This document shows, piece by piece, positions 4,342-5,506 of a stretch of DNA of 5,506 nt (positions are counted from its first letter, which is position 1; the number at the start of each line of letters is the position of its first letter). Position numbers and translations under genes: made by a program. The stretch spans positions 1-5,506 of the forward strand of contig CAIUDS010000560.1 of the NCBI GenBank assembly GCA_903897985.1, given 5' to 3'. The notes below the pieces were generated by a model. The model did not search any database. It saw only the letters and a list, made by a program, of their open reading frames with translations, and was not told the DNA's origin. This DNA comes from an uncultured delta proteobacterium. GTDB taxonomy: Bacteria; RBG-13-61-14; DRUE01.

Positions 4342-5506
4342 ATGCTCATGATTAACTCGAGTTATTATCAGTTAGACACCCTCGCCACTCTGTGCTCTTT
4401 TGCCGCCGTTCTCGGCATCGGCCTGCTCGCCTTCCTCCGCTGGAAGTCCGCGCCGTTGCGCTTCTGGTTCGCGGTGAATTGCGGGCTGGCCGCCTTCTGG
4501 TGCTTGAATGATTTTGCCGGTGGCGCAACCTCATCGAGAGATCTTTACATTTTCACTTTGCGGGCCGGAAGCCTCGGCTGGCTTTTTCTGGGGCCGGCCC
4601 TGTTTATCTTTCTGGCTTTCTTCCTGGGCCGGGAAAACCTGGTCCGCACCCGGGGGCGCCGGCTCCTGCTGCTGGCGCTAGAGCTTCCGTTCGGCGCCAT
4701 GTTTTGGGCGGTCCCCGAAGTTTTTTTCCCCGCCTCCTTCTCCCCTGAGCACGGCCATTATCAGAGTGTCCCAACCCTTTGGTTCGCGCCCCTTCTCCTT
4801 TCGATCATCGGTTGGGTGGCGGCTCAGGTTTGGATCATCTCGAGCTCTCTGCGCCGCCAGTCGGATCCGCTCACCCACGAGCGCTCCCGCCTGCTGGGGC
4901 TGATCTTATTGTTGGTCGTTGTCTTGGCCTTATTGACCGACGTCATTCTGCCCGCCCTGGATTATTGCTCCCCGACTTCGGGAGGAATATTCATCGGATG
5001 GTTTTTCATCGCTGTCTTCGCTTTGATTCAAAGGTTCCAACTGCTGCCCTCGGCGCAGGTCCTCAGCGCCAAAGTGGACCAGCTCCAGGAGTTCAACCGG
5101 ACCCTCGAACAAAAAGTGGAAGAGCGCACCCGGGAGCTGAGGGAATCGGAGCAGCGCTATCGGGAGATCTTCGAGAACGTCCAGGACTTCATCTTTTCCC
5201 TGGATCTGGAAGGCCGGTTCACTTCGGCCAATCCCCAAATGGAACGGATCACCCGAGTTAGAGAAAAAGAAGTGGTGGGAAAATCGCTGGCGCAAGTGAT
5301 CGGGAAAAATCTCCCTCCTCCAATCCTGGAAAACTGGAATCGAGTCTGGGGTGAAATCCAGGCTCAACTTCTCGCCCCCGAAAACTCTTACCGGGATAAA
5401 GTGATCTTTCTGGATCCCAAGGGGGAAGGCCGGTATGTGATTTTCACGTGGTCCGGCATCTTTCGAGAGGGCAAGCGGGTGGGTTACCTGATTGTGGGTC
5501 GGGACG
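4342..5506 (+). CDS. 7TM-PAS sensor protein, probably a histidine kinase, N-terminal part
   Basis: The window holds 388 codons, and the gene continues past the right edge. About seven membrane helices can be placed at 14-33, 40-58, 74-95, 106-125, 146-166, 183-204 and 215-232, the layout of the histidine-kinase N-terminal 7TM sensor domain. A coiled coil follows at 243-268, including LEQKVEERTRELRESEQRY (255-273), a linker typical of sensor kinases. A PAS domain starts at about 270 with YREIFENVQDFIFSLDLEGR and runs to GYLIVGRD at the edge. The kinase core (His box, ATPase) would be beyond the edge, so a diguanylate cyclase or other output cannot be excluded. The start could be ATG 4342 (AGGGA at 4332-4336, five bases away) or ATG 4348 (eleven bases away). 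It is divergent from fprA with 124 bases between. No clear plus-strand promoter is seen in that gap. Confidence 0.82.
   Translation, partial: MLMINSSYYQLDTLATLCSFAAVLGIGLLAFLRWKSAPLRFWFAVNCGLAAFWCLNDFAGGATSSRDLYIFTLRAGSLGWLFLGPALFIFLAFFLGRENLVRTRGRRLLLLALELPFGAMFWAVPEVFFPASFSPEHGHYQSVPTLWFAPLLLSIIGWVAAQVWIISSSLRRQSDPLTHERSRLLGLILLLVVVLALLTDVILPALDYCSPTSGGIFIGWFFIAVFALIQRFQLLPSAQVLSAKVDQLQEFNRTLEQKVEERTRELRESEQRYREIFENVQDFIFSLDLEGRFTSANPQMERITRVREKEVVGKSLAQVIGKNLPPPILENWNRVWGEIQAQLLAPENSYRDKVIFLDPKGEGRYVIFTWSGIFREGKRVGYLIVGRD

Noticed and set aside
4218..4349. Upstream extension of fprA to the ATG at 4349
   Set aside because: The extra 44 residues have no family counterpart, would cover the likely promoter and overlap the divergent gene, whereas ATG 4217 has an ideal ribosome-binding site.
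4779..5367. Open frames on both strands inside the sensor gene
   Set aside because: The in-phase plus-strand frame from 4342 gives membrane helices, a coiled coil and a PAS domain without interruption, so the others are shadows.

Overview
The window reads as chromosomal DNA from an anaerobic or microaerophilic bacterium. Three things point to Desulfobacterota (the former Deltaproteobacteria, Desulfobacca or Syntrophobacter-like): an acetyl-CoA synthetase beside an OFA-family monocarboxylate transporter, a complete flavodiiron protein, and a 7TM-PAS sensor protein. Coding regions are GC-rich, while the stretch around 2140-2370 is distinctly AT-rich. The taxonomy is an inference from gene content, not from a marker gene.

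Layout: (1) 1-563, minus strand, the N-terminal 187 codons of acetyl-CoA synthetase (acs), running off the left edge. (2) 564-791, a 228-bp gap with an 18-bp near-palindrome and a strong GC hairpin just upstream of acs. (3) 792-1997, minus, a 12-TM OFA-type MFS transporter. (4) 1998-2557, a non-coding interval. Its transporter-proximal half holds a near-consensus sigma-54 promoter on the minus strand, with an IHF-like site and two inverted repeats upstream. Its distal half is a cluster of hairpins and an imperfect direct repeat. (5) 2558-2932, minus, a 124-residue protein with a single membrane anchor. (6) 3027-4217, minus, a flavodiiron protein (FprA type) with every diiron ligand present. 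(7) 4218-4341, a compact divergent intergenic region with a good sigma-70-type promoter for fprA. (8) 4342-5506, plus, the N-terminal 388 codons of a 7TM-coiled-coil-PAS sensor, probably a histidine kinase, cut by the right edge.

How the parts may fit together: the transporter and acs lie in the same orientation and would form an uptake-plus-activation module for acetate or a related monocarboxylate, with the transporter controlled by sigma-54 and therefore by an enhancer-binding activator. The flavodiiron protein would detoxify O2 or NO in the cytoplasm. The divergent sensor protein might pair with a response regulator beyond the right edge. Whether that regulator acts on either module cannot be seen here. 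I see no RNA genes, insertion sequences, CRISPR arrays or phage genes. The most rewarding items are the full sigma-54 promoter architecture at 2107-2297, the unexplained repeat cluster at 2359-2530, and an identical 10-mer in the -10 regions of fprA and the small membrane protein gene.
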